64,000 bases of DNA from Symsagittifera roscoffensis. Lineage: Eukaryota > Xenacoelomorpha > Acoela > Convolutidae. The stretch covers positions 35,107,966 to 35,171,965 of the forward strand of contig NC_087067.1 of assembly GCF_963678635.1 (NCBI RefSeq), read 5' to 3'. Below, one piece after another: positions 36,601 through 46,691 of this stretch; positions within the stretch are counted from its first letter, which is position 1, and each line of letters begins with the position of its first letter. The translations under genes were made by a program, and so were the position numbers. The notes beneath the pieces are model-generated. The model did not search any database, was not told the origin of the DNA, and saw nothing but the letters and a program-made list of their open reading frames with translations.

Positions 36601-39600
36601 GCACTTATGTAGTATTTTGATTGTTGTGTGTAGATCGAAGACGAAAGTTCCTTACAGCGTGACGACTACAAGTACAAAGACCCCTACATTGGAGTGGAGA
36701 AGTTGCTGGACTTAGTGTCGACTGAGGATCACTCCGAGTACTGTCTGGCATATCTGTTCACTGCTCGCGACTTCATGAAGGGAGTGTTGGGACTGGCGTG
36801 GGTGGCAGCGGACTCTGCAAGTGGGGGCATCTGCGAGGGCTACAAGATGCACCAGAATGGCCAGATGAAGAGTCTGAACACAGGGGTGATCACGACAGTG
36901 AATTACGGAGTGCCAGTGGCCGCCAGAGTGTCCCACCTGACATTCACTCACGAGGTCTATAGCTTGTGTTTTGTTTCTAACCTGAGTATTCGATCAAGTC
37001 CTTTGATCAATTCCTTCAACGCTAATAGGTGAATTAGAGCATTGAGGAAGTATAGTAGTCAACAAATGTTCAAATTGACAATCCGTTTAATTAGACAAGC
37101 AAAGCTTGTGTGATAGTATGAACTCATTTTTTCCAACTTAAGTCACAAATGTTAGTGTTCATTTAGAAAGTGTTCATTTCGATCAATAACCAGCTATTAA
37201 GTACAGCCAATGCTAAGGATATTAACACAGACTAATATATTACAAATAGCACTTTAGCTTCAACAAAATAAGAGGGTTGGAACCTGGGCAGGTTCGGATG
37301 TTTTTAATGAACTTTTTCGTATACTAGTTAAAATGCTCTATAAATTGAGACTTGTTTGTTGGTAATTTTCTTTTTTTTTTCAAATTGACGTGTACTGCTA
37401 ATGCGTAATAATTGGCGTGCGTCACTTAAAGAAATTTTGTGGACTCAAACTTGTTCTCATTTAGTTTTTCCCAGTAGCGTTATCGGTCATATTTTTGCTT
37501 GTGTATGCGAAGTGCAACTTCGCCTCTGTGTTGACAATCGGCCCCATGATGATTTTTTTCCAGCTCTTAACCATTCCTACTGTTTTAATGACACCGCTCA
37601 CTAAAATCATTCTAGGTCGGCCATAACTGGGGCTCACCACACGACTTCCCGAGCACGTGTAAACCGGGGGGACAGCAGGGCAACTACATAATGTTCTCCT
37701 CTGCCACGGCCGCAGACAAGCCCAACAACAACCGCTTCTCAGAATGCTCAGTGGCGAATATGTCTCACATATTAGTGCAGCGCCGCGACGAATGCTTCAA
37801 AGGTAACATGATCAAGCTCCTGATCAGCCTTGTAGGTTTATATCTGCAATCACCAAGAGAGTGTCAAAGAAATGATAGAATTTTGATTTTTTTTTCTGTG
37901 TTAATATGAAGGCAAACTCAAACTTTACCCATTGATCCTTTTTCTGAAGTTGGGTTAATTTTGTCAAAAAAAACGTCAATCATGAATTGTTCTTGAAATT
38001 TAGAGAACATTAGACCATATATAGTTTTCTTTGAAGGTCGAAAGTTTAAGATTGTTCGCGCTCAAAAAATATAGAACAGGGATCAGGTTCGCTTTATTGG
38101 GACTCAATTACGCGTTAGCTCTCAATAATCTTGTGGGATAAGAAAGGAAGGGGTGTGTAACGATTTAATTGATGTGTTTGTGTAGAAGCTGGTCGTGCAA
38201 TCTGTGGCAACATGGTGCTGGATGAGGACGAGGAGTGTGACTGTGGCTACGAGGCAAACTGTCTCAACAGTGGAGACCAGTGCTGCTGGCCAGCCGACAC
38301 AGAATCCTCCTCGCAGGGACAGCCCTGCACCCTCAAAGCAGGACTACGCTGCTCCCCCACTCAGGGACCCTGTTGCACCACGGAGTGCCAGCTGGTGCCG
38401 CAGTCGCAACAAAAGCTGTGCCAGGAGGCGACCGAGTGCATAGAGGCCAGCTACTGTGATGGAAACAGCTACTTGTGTGAACCAGTGAAGAAACCAGATC
38501 TCACTGATTGCAATGCTGCTTCACAGGTAGACTCCAATTCGGTTCAATATTGCTACCAATTCAAAATAATGGGCGCATTGTTCCTTTATTTCATATCTTC
38601 CAATTTCTTCTAATCAATTGTATTGATATAAGAAAATATTTGATGTAAAATTCAATGCTTTGAAATTCAAAACAAAATTTTTGCTTTACCATGACATAGA
38701 ATAAATATTCTTTAACAAAATACCCGTATGACGCGAATTTTTTTTATAGTTTAGCGCAATAGTATATATTTATCCGTTGAGCTGGGATGAAATGAAAACT
38801 GTCTGTGAAAACAAATGTAGGTACACGGATCCATTCTGACCCTTGTTTTTGATATATTCTGCGTCTTTTGGAACTAACAGTCCATGTCATGTCGTACTTT
38901 CGTTATGGATAATTAGTAATGATGTTACCAGGGTGTGTGTCTATTTGTTTAGGTGTGCGTGGACGGAGTGTGTTCTGGATCTGTGTGTCTCAAACATGGC
39001 ATGGAAGACTGTCTGTGTGAAGACGAGGAACACCTGTGCGACCTCTGTTGTCAGCAGACCAATAAACCCAACACCTGTCAGAGCTCCAGCCACTTCGAAC
39101 AGTTTGCTTTCAACAAGAAAATGAGACATGTCGGCTCCCCTTGTAAGTCACCCATCATCATTATGTATTGGCAGTAATGTCAATGTCATTTTCCCACAGA
39201 TGTTTGACTTGTTTTTGTTTGTAGGGCAAAAGTGTGAACTAAAAAAGTAGTATTCTTTACACCAGCGTCAGTTTAGTGTGTTATTACAAACCTTCTTTTT
39301 TTCTAACCAATTTCGCAAATAAAAGTGTTCCCCCACCTACAAATTTTTATAATTAAAATTAATATTCACGTCGTCCGATTGTCATGAAAATTGACATGCA
39401 GACTAACCAGGCCATGACAAACATATTTGGCCTTCATAGTCAACCTTGTAAAACCATAAAATTGATGCTTGTGTGAGGTGGGGGGGGGGGGGGGGGGGGG
39501 AGAGCTAAAAGTGTTCTTTAATAAGCTTCCGTGGCTGAGTGGTTAGTGTGTGTGACCCTTAATCTCAAGGTCGAAGTTGCGAATCTCAGACGTAGCTGAA

Positions 39601-41179
39601 TATTTGCCGATTCGAGGCTTATTTATACTTTTTATCGTATTTTATAAAGCTGGGCTCTTTTCCAGTTCCCCCTTTGATTTTTTCTGAAATTCGTTATATG
39701 AAAGTCTATTCAAAATTACTTTTCATGTTCTAAACGGCATCAAAACGTGTCAGTATGAACAGGTGAACAAACTCTTACATTTCTTACATGCAAAATGCCT
39801 GGTGAACAATTTTCGATAAGATAAGACCAATTATCCACGACAGAAAGGACCAACATACGAGCTGTACAGCTCACCAGAGAGACCCGCTGTTGTGCCCCTT
39901 GCTTAGAACTACATGCATTTTTTGTTATTTTCCTGGGATGGGTAATGTTGCCTCACCCTCAAGCAACGAGCACGGGTCATGGTGGGCCTCGAACAACCGA
40001 CCTTTTGATTGAGAGGCGGAGACGTAACCACTTCACCACCGCTCCCCACGGCTTAATTTCCTTCGAACAGCTTAACTTTGTAATTTTACGAGGGGGTAGG
40101 AAACTGGAAAAGAGCCTAAAACTGCTTTTTGTCGTGTTCTCACTAGTGTTTGCGAATCAAAGCTTCGCCTCTGTGTTTATATGATCGCAAACTGTAGAAT
40201 CGGTTTTGATTCAGGTGTGCCTTGAAGTTAATCGCAATTTGATTTAGCTGATGATTATCCTTAGTAGTTTGTTTTGTAGGCAATGACTTCAACGGTTATT
40301 GTGATGCTTTCAACCGATGCATGGCTATTGATGCAAATGGACCTCTGTCCAGACTGCGTGATGCCATATTCAATCCAGACATCTACAAAGGCATTTTCGA
40401 GTGGGCCAAGGTCAGTGCCATCAGTCAAAGTCAACGTTTATCCATGGTCTACGATTTAACATCAGGTGTTATGAAAGAGGAATAGCACATACCTTTGTGG
40501 GGGCGAATATGGTTTCAAAATTACGGATTATAAGAAATAAGACGACCTGGTTTCCAAGAATAAGCTTGTTTCCGATTATCTTAAATTCAATAATGTTTCA
40601 GCTATTCTTTTTTTTCAGGCTCACTGGTGGCTGACTGTCATTATCTGCGTGTCTTCTTCAATTCTGTTCATTCTTTTCGTCAAAATATTCAGTGTGCACA
40701 CTCCGAGTAGCAATCCGCACTTGCCCAAAAACAGACAGATCAGAGAGACGGTATCCACCCTGCCCAGGACCATCAGACGCTCCACCTCCTCTGCTATGGC
40801 AGCGGGAGGCGCAGGGGCCAGTCGGCGCAGACATGCACGACAACAATATCAAAGTGGTCGACCTTACTCAGTGTCGGGACCAGCACCAGCCAATGGACCT
40901 TTGGATCTGGAGCCACCCAGAAACAACCCCAGAGGACCACCTTCACGAGACTCAAGTAAAAATGGCGCCCCACCCAAACGGCGCAGTAAAAACAGACGGA
41001 GCAGCAATGGCTCCAGACAACCCCCCGCCCACCGCGATCCAAACTACCCGCCTCCTTTTTCGGGGCGATCGCCACCTCCCCTTCACAGTCACTATTCTCA
41101 GCCACATCCGCCAGATTTAAACCACGCTAATGAATTCGAATTGAGAGAAGTCCTAGCACCGCCCCCATATTCGGCCTAG
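30659..41179 (+). CDS. ADAM10: ADAM10/Kuzbanian metalloprotease-disintegrin (sheddase)
   Basis: A type I membrane zinc protease that in animals releases ectodomains such as Notch. Exons: 30659-30867, 33556-34093, 34283-34402, 35991-36140, 36634-36954, 37616-37802, 38186-38526, 38953-39142, 40280-40410, 40619-41179. They join in phase to 915 aa. Signal peptide: residues 1-20. The prodomain has HSVIYDE and a Cys-switch-like CAYH, plus an acidic Ser-rich insert. A convertase-type site RIRR lies at 263-266. The zinc site [12 protein letters not shown] (445-456) is complete but split by an intron. The disintegrin domain opens [17 protein letters not shown], and a Cys-rich domain follows. One helix (about 733-753) is followed by SVHTPSSNP, diagnostic of ADAM10. 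The ~150-aa Pro-rich tail ends PPPYSA and is longer than in vertebrates. The ATG is the first triplet after an acceptor, which suggests a 5'UTR intron or trans-splicing. Confidence 0.96.
31145..31445 (-). mobile_element. End of a DNA transposon (CAGGGGCGGATTTAGAG terminus)
   Basis: On the minus strand the segment starts CAGGGGCGGATTTAGAG and runs into a GC-rich stretch with a self-complementary GGGCGGACGCCC-like core. Termini of this style are common among cut-and-paste transposons of the hAT and related superfamilies. The opposite terminus was not found, so the copy is partial. It lies in ADAM10 intron 1. Confidence 0.45.
31841..32892 (+). mobile_element. Helitron-like non-autonomous element with internal tandem repeats (copy 1)
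   Basis: It begins TCTATAGTATATTTAAATGC beside a (TATC)n microsatellite (31817-31840). It carries five or six diverged tandem units of roughly 150-170 bp. It ends with ACCGGAGG...GCACG and CTAG followed by T. A short hairpin just before a CTRR end with insertion between A and T is the Helitron signature. No replication initiator or helicase is encoded. The element sits in ADAM10 intron 1 and is inverted relative to copy 2. Confidence 0.65.
33010..33375 (+). repeat. Interspersed repeat R3 copy in ADAM10 intron 1
   Basis: It shares AAAAGGAAGGCAAA, TCGACCAGCAA, CATCCAGTTTTTTCAAATTG and ATTGTTCTTGAAA with other R3 copies. It is non-coding. Confidence 0.6.
37085..37545 (+). repeat. SINE-like element R2 in ADAM10 intron 5
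   Basis: The 5' palindrome ACAAGCAAAGCTTGT is followed by GTGATAGTATGAACTC. The sequence then follows the R2 copy at 15273-16012 to CCCAGTAGCGTTATCGGTCA and ends with the hairpin GCGAAGTGCAACTTCGCC (37506-37530). The middle is shorter than in the other R2 copies. Confidence 0.75.
37880..38065 (+). repeat. Partial R3 repeat in ADAM10 intron 6
   Basis: It contains CCCATTGATCC, TTGGGTTAATTTTGTCAAAA, ATGAATTGTTCTTGAAA and TTCTTTGAAGGTCGAAAG in R3 order. Confidence 0.55.
39350..39500 (-). repeat. R5 repeat with a 21-G homopolymer, ADAM10 intron 8
   Basis: This is the reverse-complement partner of 23375-23530. On the plus strand it ends TGCTTGTGTGAGGT followed by 21 consecutive G (39480-39500). 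At the other copy the matching end is C-rich but interrupted (CCTCACCCCCACC). Confidence 0.65.
39528..39675 (+). repeat. tRNA-derived SINE (ADAM10 intron 8)
   Basis: A-box-like TGGCTGAGTGG with a following GTTAGTGTGTG, then a body with ATTCGAGGCTTATTTATAC. It matches the tRNA-like parts at 3218-3310 and 55015-55165. Confidence 0.75.
39830..40062 (-). repeat. tRNA-derived SINE, minus copy (partner 58945-59165)
   Basis: On the minus strand it has A-box-like TGGTGAAGTGGTTACGTC and B-box-like GGTTGTTCGAGGCCC, then a ~150 bp body. Head and body match 58945-59165 on the plus strand, including CACCATGA(C/T)CCGTGCTC. A terminal hairpin motif follows at 40151-40175 on the plus strand but belongs to a different unit. 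Confidence 0.8.
40151..40175 (+). repeat. Terminal hairpin motif (ADAM10 intron 8)
   Basis: TGCGAATCAAAGCTTCGCC followed by TCTGTG. It is one of the shared LINE/SINE 3' ends. Confidence 0.7.
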
Positions 41180-41258
41180 TAGCAAAGCAGTGAACGTTTT
41201 TACTACCAGTAGCACAAATTAAACTCTTCTCCATGATCACTAATTGTTTTCCATTGTA

Positions 41259-41264
41259 AATAAA
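41259..41264 (+). terminator. Polyadenylation signal of ADAM10
   Basis: AATAAA 80 bp after the stop codon. Confidence 0.7.
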
Positions 41265-41756
41265 AGTTGTGAATTGAAGCCACAACTGAAATGTTATTGC
41301 ATTTAACTAATCTGGGTATCCTTGAAGGGAACATTGGGGTGGCTTCATTTCTACCAAATAAAGATATCTAGTATGACTAATCAAAATTATTGTGCAGTTA
41401 AACCATCCTGGTCAAATTTGATATAAAATTAGTTGAATCCTTCAGATAAGCGTTTAAATTGTGCTTTCCAATATCAACGTAAGCTCTTCAATTTGAATAT
41501 TGTTTAGATACTATGAGACATTCTGTCTATTTCTTGAAACTTGTAGTTAGATTTCGAAATATGTAATAAAGCTTCCTCATTTGCCTTTTTACCAGTTTCA
41601 GCCAGTCATTGTCATTAAAACCTCCCATATCTTACTGTTTTTTTTTAAATCTTGTCGATAAGCATGAGAGTTGGGTATTAGACTTTTGTTCAGCTAAGAA
41701 CTTTATTCTCAGAATATTAAGTTTCCACTTAATTTATGCTGAAAGCAAATGCAGTA

Positions 41757-41830
41757 GATCTTTTTGCTCAGTGGTAACACCTATGCTTGAGACAACAAAC
41801 GCCTGAAGTTCGAGTCCGGTCGTAACTTGT
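41757..41830 (+). repeat. tRNA-like segment
   Basis: TTGCTCAGTGGTAACACC resembles an A-box region and AAGTTCGAGTCCGG a B-box. The arms pair poorly, so this is probably a SINE head. Confidence 0.5.
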
Positions 41831-42579
41831 TTTTTTTTCGCGCTGCGTTTTCGACCTTTTTAAACTATCGTGTTTGCTAATTTGTTTCGGCTTTTCCGCA
41901 GAACGGATTTCTCGAAGGTTCATCGTTTTTCTAACACTCCGAATGTCATTAAGAAATTTTCCAATTTGAGTTCTAGATCGAAAAAAAAATTGAATTTTTT
42001 TATTTGTCTCATCAGCTCGTAATCATTGTCATTCATTTTTGTATCGCTAGTGGTCAACGCTCTGGTTTGCTTTAATGTGACGCATTGGTCCTTATAATTT
42101 GTGCAATTGCGATTGGACAACAGAAGTTTTGGTCATCCGGGTTTTGGTCGCCTTTATTTCAATGAAACAGACTTAAGCAACGTTGTAGAAACGTTTTGGA
42201 ACGAAAGAATTAAAAAACAGAATTAAGTCCCCAACTGTACGTTACCAGGTTAAGTTTCGCTCCAACGTATCGGAAGGTGGGTCCGAATATGTTGAAAAGA
42301 GCCCGCGGAGAAATCGATTTTTTAACCGAGCTGTGTGCAGATATCGCGCTTTTTGCGCGTTTCAATAAAAATAGTTATCTAAGTGAGCACTTTCTTCAGA
42401 GGCATTTGTGATTTGAGCTGAATTTTGCTGATTGCCTTTTAAGTTCCATGGATCACAAATTTTCTGCAGAAAAGAATAATAAAATTATTCTATCAATTGT
42501 TCTCAAAGATTAAGTTATGTCGAGGTCTTTTCAAACTCCATTACTACACTCAAATTTATCTGTGAAACAGTGAGCGAGC

Positions 42580-42809
42580 CAGGGTGACCACTTGGTCACT
42601 TTTTAAGTGACTAGTCACTTTTTTGTCGAAAGTCACTTTGTGTTTTTTAAACATTTTAAAAGTTTTTTAACATTTTACTGTTGCATTCATGAGTAATCCA
42701 ATAGAATTTGTTCAAAAAATTCACTTTTTTGTGAGACAACTAGGAATGCTTAGCCAATTTACGAATAAAAATACAGTTCACTTTTTTCTCGGCCGAAGTG
42801 GTCACCCTG
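42580..42809. mobile_element. hAT-type MITE, 230 bp
   Basis: Perfect terminal inverted repeats CAGGGTGACCACTT / AAGTGGTCACCCTG bound a non-coding 230 bp element. It is flanked by 8-bp direct repeats GAGCGAGC (42572-42579) and GAGCGAAC (42810-42817) with one mismatch. An 8-bp target duplication with CAG-starting termini is the hAT pattern. Confidence 0.88.
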
Positions 42810-42926
42810 GAGCGAACTTTGCGGAGAAGTAAATTATTTTCAATTATCTTATTCGTAATGCAAATACTCAAAAAAAGTCTGAATCATAAAAATCATTATA
42901 TGAAAACTTAATCGTAATAAAATTAA

Positions 42927-42951
42927 CACAATGGCGAAGCTGAGATTCGCA
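42927..42951 (-). repeat. Terminal hairpin motif, minus strand
   Basis: Reverse complement of TGCGAATCTCAGCTTCGCC followed by ATTGTG. It is probably the 3' end of a SINE-like unit on the minus strand. Confidence 0.6.
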
Positions 42952-43194
42952 CCACTTGCGAGACAAATATGAAATTTTAAAAAATCTCATTTTCTCAATA
43001 AAATTTGCAACAGCCCGAAATATCTGAAACAAAATTAGTTGCACCATTAGAAACTCTACAAAGAGCTTTGGGAATGCTATAAAGTAGCCAAGTTTTCAAA
43101 AAAGTCTTTTCTGCGGAACTAAGCAGACAAAACAAGCAAACAGACAACAATCTAAACTAGCCAAAAATTTTTAAATGCAAGAAAAACGAATTTC

Positions 43195-43275
43195 AACTGG
43201 AATCGAACTCCCGGGCTGTCGTTTCAAGCATGGGGGTTACAGCAATTTAAAATTACGGGAACTCAGCCGGCAAAA
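43195..43275 (-). repeat. tRNA-like segment, minus strand
   Basis: On the minus strand GAGTTCGATTCCAGTTG resembles a B-box and T-arm. A second similar piece (GAGTTCGAATCCGACCGG) lies at 43330-43395. Both look like heads of minus-strand SINEs that end in the hairpin at 42927-42951. Confidence 0.5.
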
Positions 43276-43849
43276 ATAAACAGACGGACGATAATCCGAA
43301 AAAGCACAAAAACTAGTTTGCAAAAAAGGGCCCGGTCGGATTCGAACTCTTTACCGTTTTAACTATTTACCGTTTCAAGCAGTTGTTTTACCTCCACGTC
43401 AGATGCGCCGAATGGTTGATTGAATTTGAATTTCCAAGTACTAAGCGGTATCGAAGCCGAAAAAACCTGAGCCGAAACCCTTCATGCCGAAAAGAAATTC
43501 AGAAAAATTCTAATCTTATAAAAGACGTCAAGTCCCTTTTCCCGGGCACAAATTATTTGCTGCCCCAGTCGTATTCATTACCATTAGGCTAAGCGTGCAA
43601 TAGACACTCAAATTTTTGAATGCTATATGAACCAAGGTACCACCAGTTCAATGATTCCCGTAGAAAAAATTGTTTACAGGAAAAAAGTCAAATCTCTAAT
43701 AGCCATACCCTTGCTATCGCAGGGGTAACAATCATTAAAGTATTTTTTTAAATTATATTAATTTAAAAATTTTGATTAAAAAAAACTGAATTCTAGAAGA
43801 AAATTATTCACTAACTTGCTGAAAATTTTTATTAAAAATTTCCGGAAAA

Positions 43850-44575
43850 TGACGAAAAGGCCAGTTTGCTCCCAACTAGGTGGTGTTTTAGTTAGTACAT
43901 TTTACCACAAAAATTGATTTATGACTACCAAATGTTTTGACTGAACTTACTAAAATATTAATTAAAAGGTTTCACAACCTTACGAGGTCAAACTGCATTT
44001 TGTGAACTGTAAGCGGATTCCGCAACCGGCCAAAAACAGTTGTTGCGGAATCGACAACATTACTGGACAAATAGCTAAAACACTTTTTTACTCAAAATCG
44101 CTGGAAAAACAGGCAACTTTACGGAAACCGCAACAAGTTTTGTGGAATCCGCTAGAAGATTTATGGAATCTGGAACAATTCAGAACCCAAAAACAAAAAC
44201 TATTATACGTGTTTAGTAAACTTTAGCTAAGGTGGAATCCGCAACTGTAAGTGAAATCCGCAATTTTAAGTGGATTCCACAAATGTGCGGAATCCGCATT
44301 AGTTTGCAGAATCTATTAACATTTGCGGAATCAGGAACAAATATCTACATTTGCTCCTTGCGGAATCAGCAACAAAACTAATGTACAGACAAAATTTAAA
44401 TTACAGATATTTGTACACGGAACATGTTTAACAATTTGTCTCTGGAATCCAGGAACATACAGACACCAAATTGGGCGTCTATTAAGTGCAAAAGTTGGTA
44501 TCTAATAAAGAATGACGAAAAGACCAGGTTGCTGCCTACCAGGTGGTGTTGCAGGAATAAAGTAGGCAGCAAACA
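43850..44575. repeat. GCGGAATC word cluster between direct repeats
   Basis: From about 43,999 to 44,370 the palindrome-like word TTGCGGAATCCGCAA or parts of it recurs over a dozen times at irregular 15-40 bp spacing. The cluster is flanked by ~43 bp direct repeats starting ATGACGAAAAG(G/A)CCAG (43850 and 44512). The right copy also forms an 11-bp inverted repeat TTGCTGCCTAC / GTAGGCAGCAA (44529-44573). Confidence 0.75.
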
Positions 44576-44831
44576 TGGAAACATGGTTTATGTACAATTT
44601 TCAAGGAATGCAGAATTATTTTAATTGATTATTTTGGTAAATCGTTAATTTCCCGATTCTTTTTTTTGTGATTCGTAGAAATGATTGAAAAGACAACAAA
44701 CCCTTATCCTTCTGTAAAATCAGTATCCAAAAAAAAACTCTGAATGCGGTCCACTGTTATAAGCAGGGTGAACTTCTCTTACTTTCAACCAGGTAGATCA
44801 CTTTCACATGATGAATAGTTCGGTTTACTCA

Positions 44832-44856
44832 GATTCGAAGCTTCGCTCCGCAAAAC
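44832..44856 (-). repeat. Terminal hairpin motif, minus strand
   Basis: On the minus strand GCGGAGCGAAGCTTCGAATC, a diverged version of the shared hairpin. Confidence 0.5.
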
Positions 44857-45319
44857 TTACCGAGAACACGAACGACAAAAAGCAGATGTATAAGGTTCAA
44901 TCAGAAAAATTGGCAATGAGCTTCGAATTAGAAAAAATACTAGCCAAACACTAGCCACGGAGCCAGAGATTTATGCACCCACAGATGCCATGTAATTTCT
45001 AATGCTATAGTGAAATTTCCAAATTAGTGAAAACTTTTAATGAACACTTTTATTTGCGAGTTAGGTTTGAAATAAAAGAGGTTTTGTAATTATAGATTCT
45101 AGTCTTGTAACAAAAAATTATAGCCTCAGCACAGTGAGACCAAAACAAACTGCCTGAGATTGCATCATAGCAAAAAATTTAATTACTTTTCCTGGAAAAA
45201 AAACAACCAAGGTATATGAAGATCTCAAAAAATTTTTTCCCCTCTAATCGCCAAAAACTAGCATGTTTTTAATGCCTAGAATCCTCACAAATTAGAATAC
45301 TGATATCAATGACAATAAT

Positions 45320-45440
45320 GACTTTGACTTGTATCATGACCAAAAAGTATGACCATACTTGACTTGTATCATGATAAAATTATGACCAAACTTGTACCAT
45401 GATCAATAGATGACCACACTTGTACCATTAACAAATTATG
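45320..45440. repeat. Short tandem repeat, about 30-35 bp units
   Basis: Four diverged units of the form ACTTGTA(T/C)CATGA...ATGACCA. It is non-coding. Confidence 0.75.
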
Positions 45441-45549
45441 AACAGAAATTAATATAAATTCAGTAGCTTAAAAGCTGTCTAAATCTTTATTGGCTGCTAG
45501 TGTTCTGCAAGATCAATAGGTACTATGTCTGCGTCCTTTTCAAAACCTT

Positions 45550-46175
45550 CACACAGGTGAAGCTGCGCTTCGCAAAAACCAGCGAGAACATGAATATGAA
45601 AAGATATAAATAAGCTTCGAAATGGAAAAACTTTGCTGTGTATGGGCTTCGAACCTGAAATTTCGAGAATTGGAGTCTCACATCCAGCGTTCTCGGTGGC
45701 CACGAACGCTTAACAATCGGCAAACTCTACTCGCAAATAAACAGCTACATTTGCTAACAAATTGCCAATCCTATGCAGCAAAAAGGGGCATCAAATAAAA
45801 TAGACAAAATTTTGCCAGAAAAATTTTGGAATTTAGCAAATTGAATACATCGACACTAAATTTGCATATAAAAAATGGAAAGCATAAAAGCACATTGTGT
45901 ATATATTATACATTTCAAAAAAAGTGCGAGATTGACATTTTCTGAAACCGAGTTTTTATGACAGTTATGTTGTTTGAAACAAATAAATTTTCTTGGTTCA
46001 TTTGATGAATTTAAAAAGAATCATTCGTGTTAACTTATTGCTATTCGAATGTCCAAGTACATGCTATCAAAAAGCCGCCAAGGTCACCCAAAAGTGGCAT
46101 CAATGTTTGCTACTTAAATTAGAAAAAAAAGAATAGTCGTAGTATAAGACTAACCCTCACAAAAGTTCGCTAGTG
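45550..46175 (-). repeat. SINE-like element R1, complete minus copy
   Basis: Read on the minus strand: the R1 core (about 45,720-46,100, with a GGACATTCGAATAGCAATA stretch), then a tRNA-like head (45628-45720, B-box GGTTCGAAGCCC), then the terminal hairpin GCGAAGCGCAGCTTCACC (45552-45576) and TGTGTG. This is the clearest full-length copy of core, tRNA-like module and hairpin. Confidence 0.75.
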
Positions 46176-46259
46176 TGAATACAATCATACAGTAATTTAA
46201 AATTTATTAAACCAAATTCGAATTTTGCTTGTAGTATTTTGGAATGCAGTAGACCAAAA

Positions 46260-46691
46260 TTTGAATTTTAAGTTTTTGTGCATTTAGAAGCTCCTGAATT
46301 TTGTCGCTTTCTCGCAGGTGGCCGCCTGTGTAAAAACCAGCAAGCAAAAAAACCGCAAGCCAACTTAAAATTCTAAATTACAATTTTCACGAATATAATA
46401 TTTTTGCTAAAATTGTTTTCTTGTACATCATATTTTTGCTGACATTTTTTTTTCATTCGAAATTATACGAAAGGGTGGCCGATTTTATGGCCGCCCTTTT
46501 GTATAGTTTCGAATGAAAAAAAAATTTAGCAAAAATATTATGTACGAGAAAACAACTCCATAGTGAAAATTGTAACTTAGAATTTTAAGTTGGCTTACGG
46601 TTTTTTGCTTGCTGGTTTTTACACAGGCGCCACCTGCGAGAAAGCGACAAAAGTCAGGAGCTTCTGAATGCACAAAAATTCAAAATTCAAA
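46260..46691. mobile_element. Foldback element: near-perfect 430-bp hairpin
   Basis: Arms of about 195-220 bp are inverted around an 8-bp loop (46481-46488). The innermost pairing is AAGGGTGGCC with GGCCGCCCTT, and the outermost is TTTGAATTTTAAGTTTTTGTG near 46260 with its complement ending at 46691. The left arm has an extra ~22 bp near 46,395-46,420. The remainder is about 93-95% identical by eye. No coding frame is seen. Confidence 0.9.

Larger units (their letters stand above)
41265..45319. other. Gene-free intergenic stretch with small repeats
   Basis: No credible gene on either strand. It holds tRNA-like segments (41757-41830 +, 43195-43275 -, 43330-43395 -), a hAT MITE (42580-42809), hairpin motifs on the minus strand (42927-42951, 44832-44856) and the GCGGAATC cluster (43850-44575), all listed separately. 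Confidence 0.55.

Noticed and set aside
30659..41179. ADAM17/TACE as the identity
   Set aside because: The prodomain HSVIYDE, disintegrin [14 protein letters not shown] and post-membrane SVHTPSSNP are ADAM10 features.
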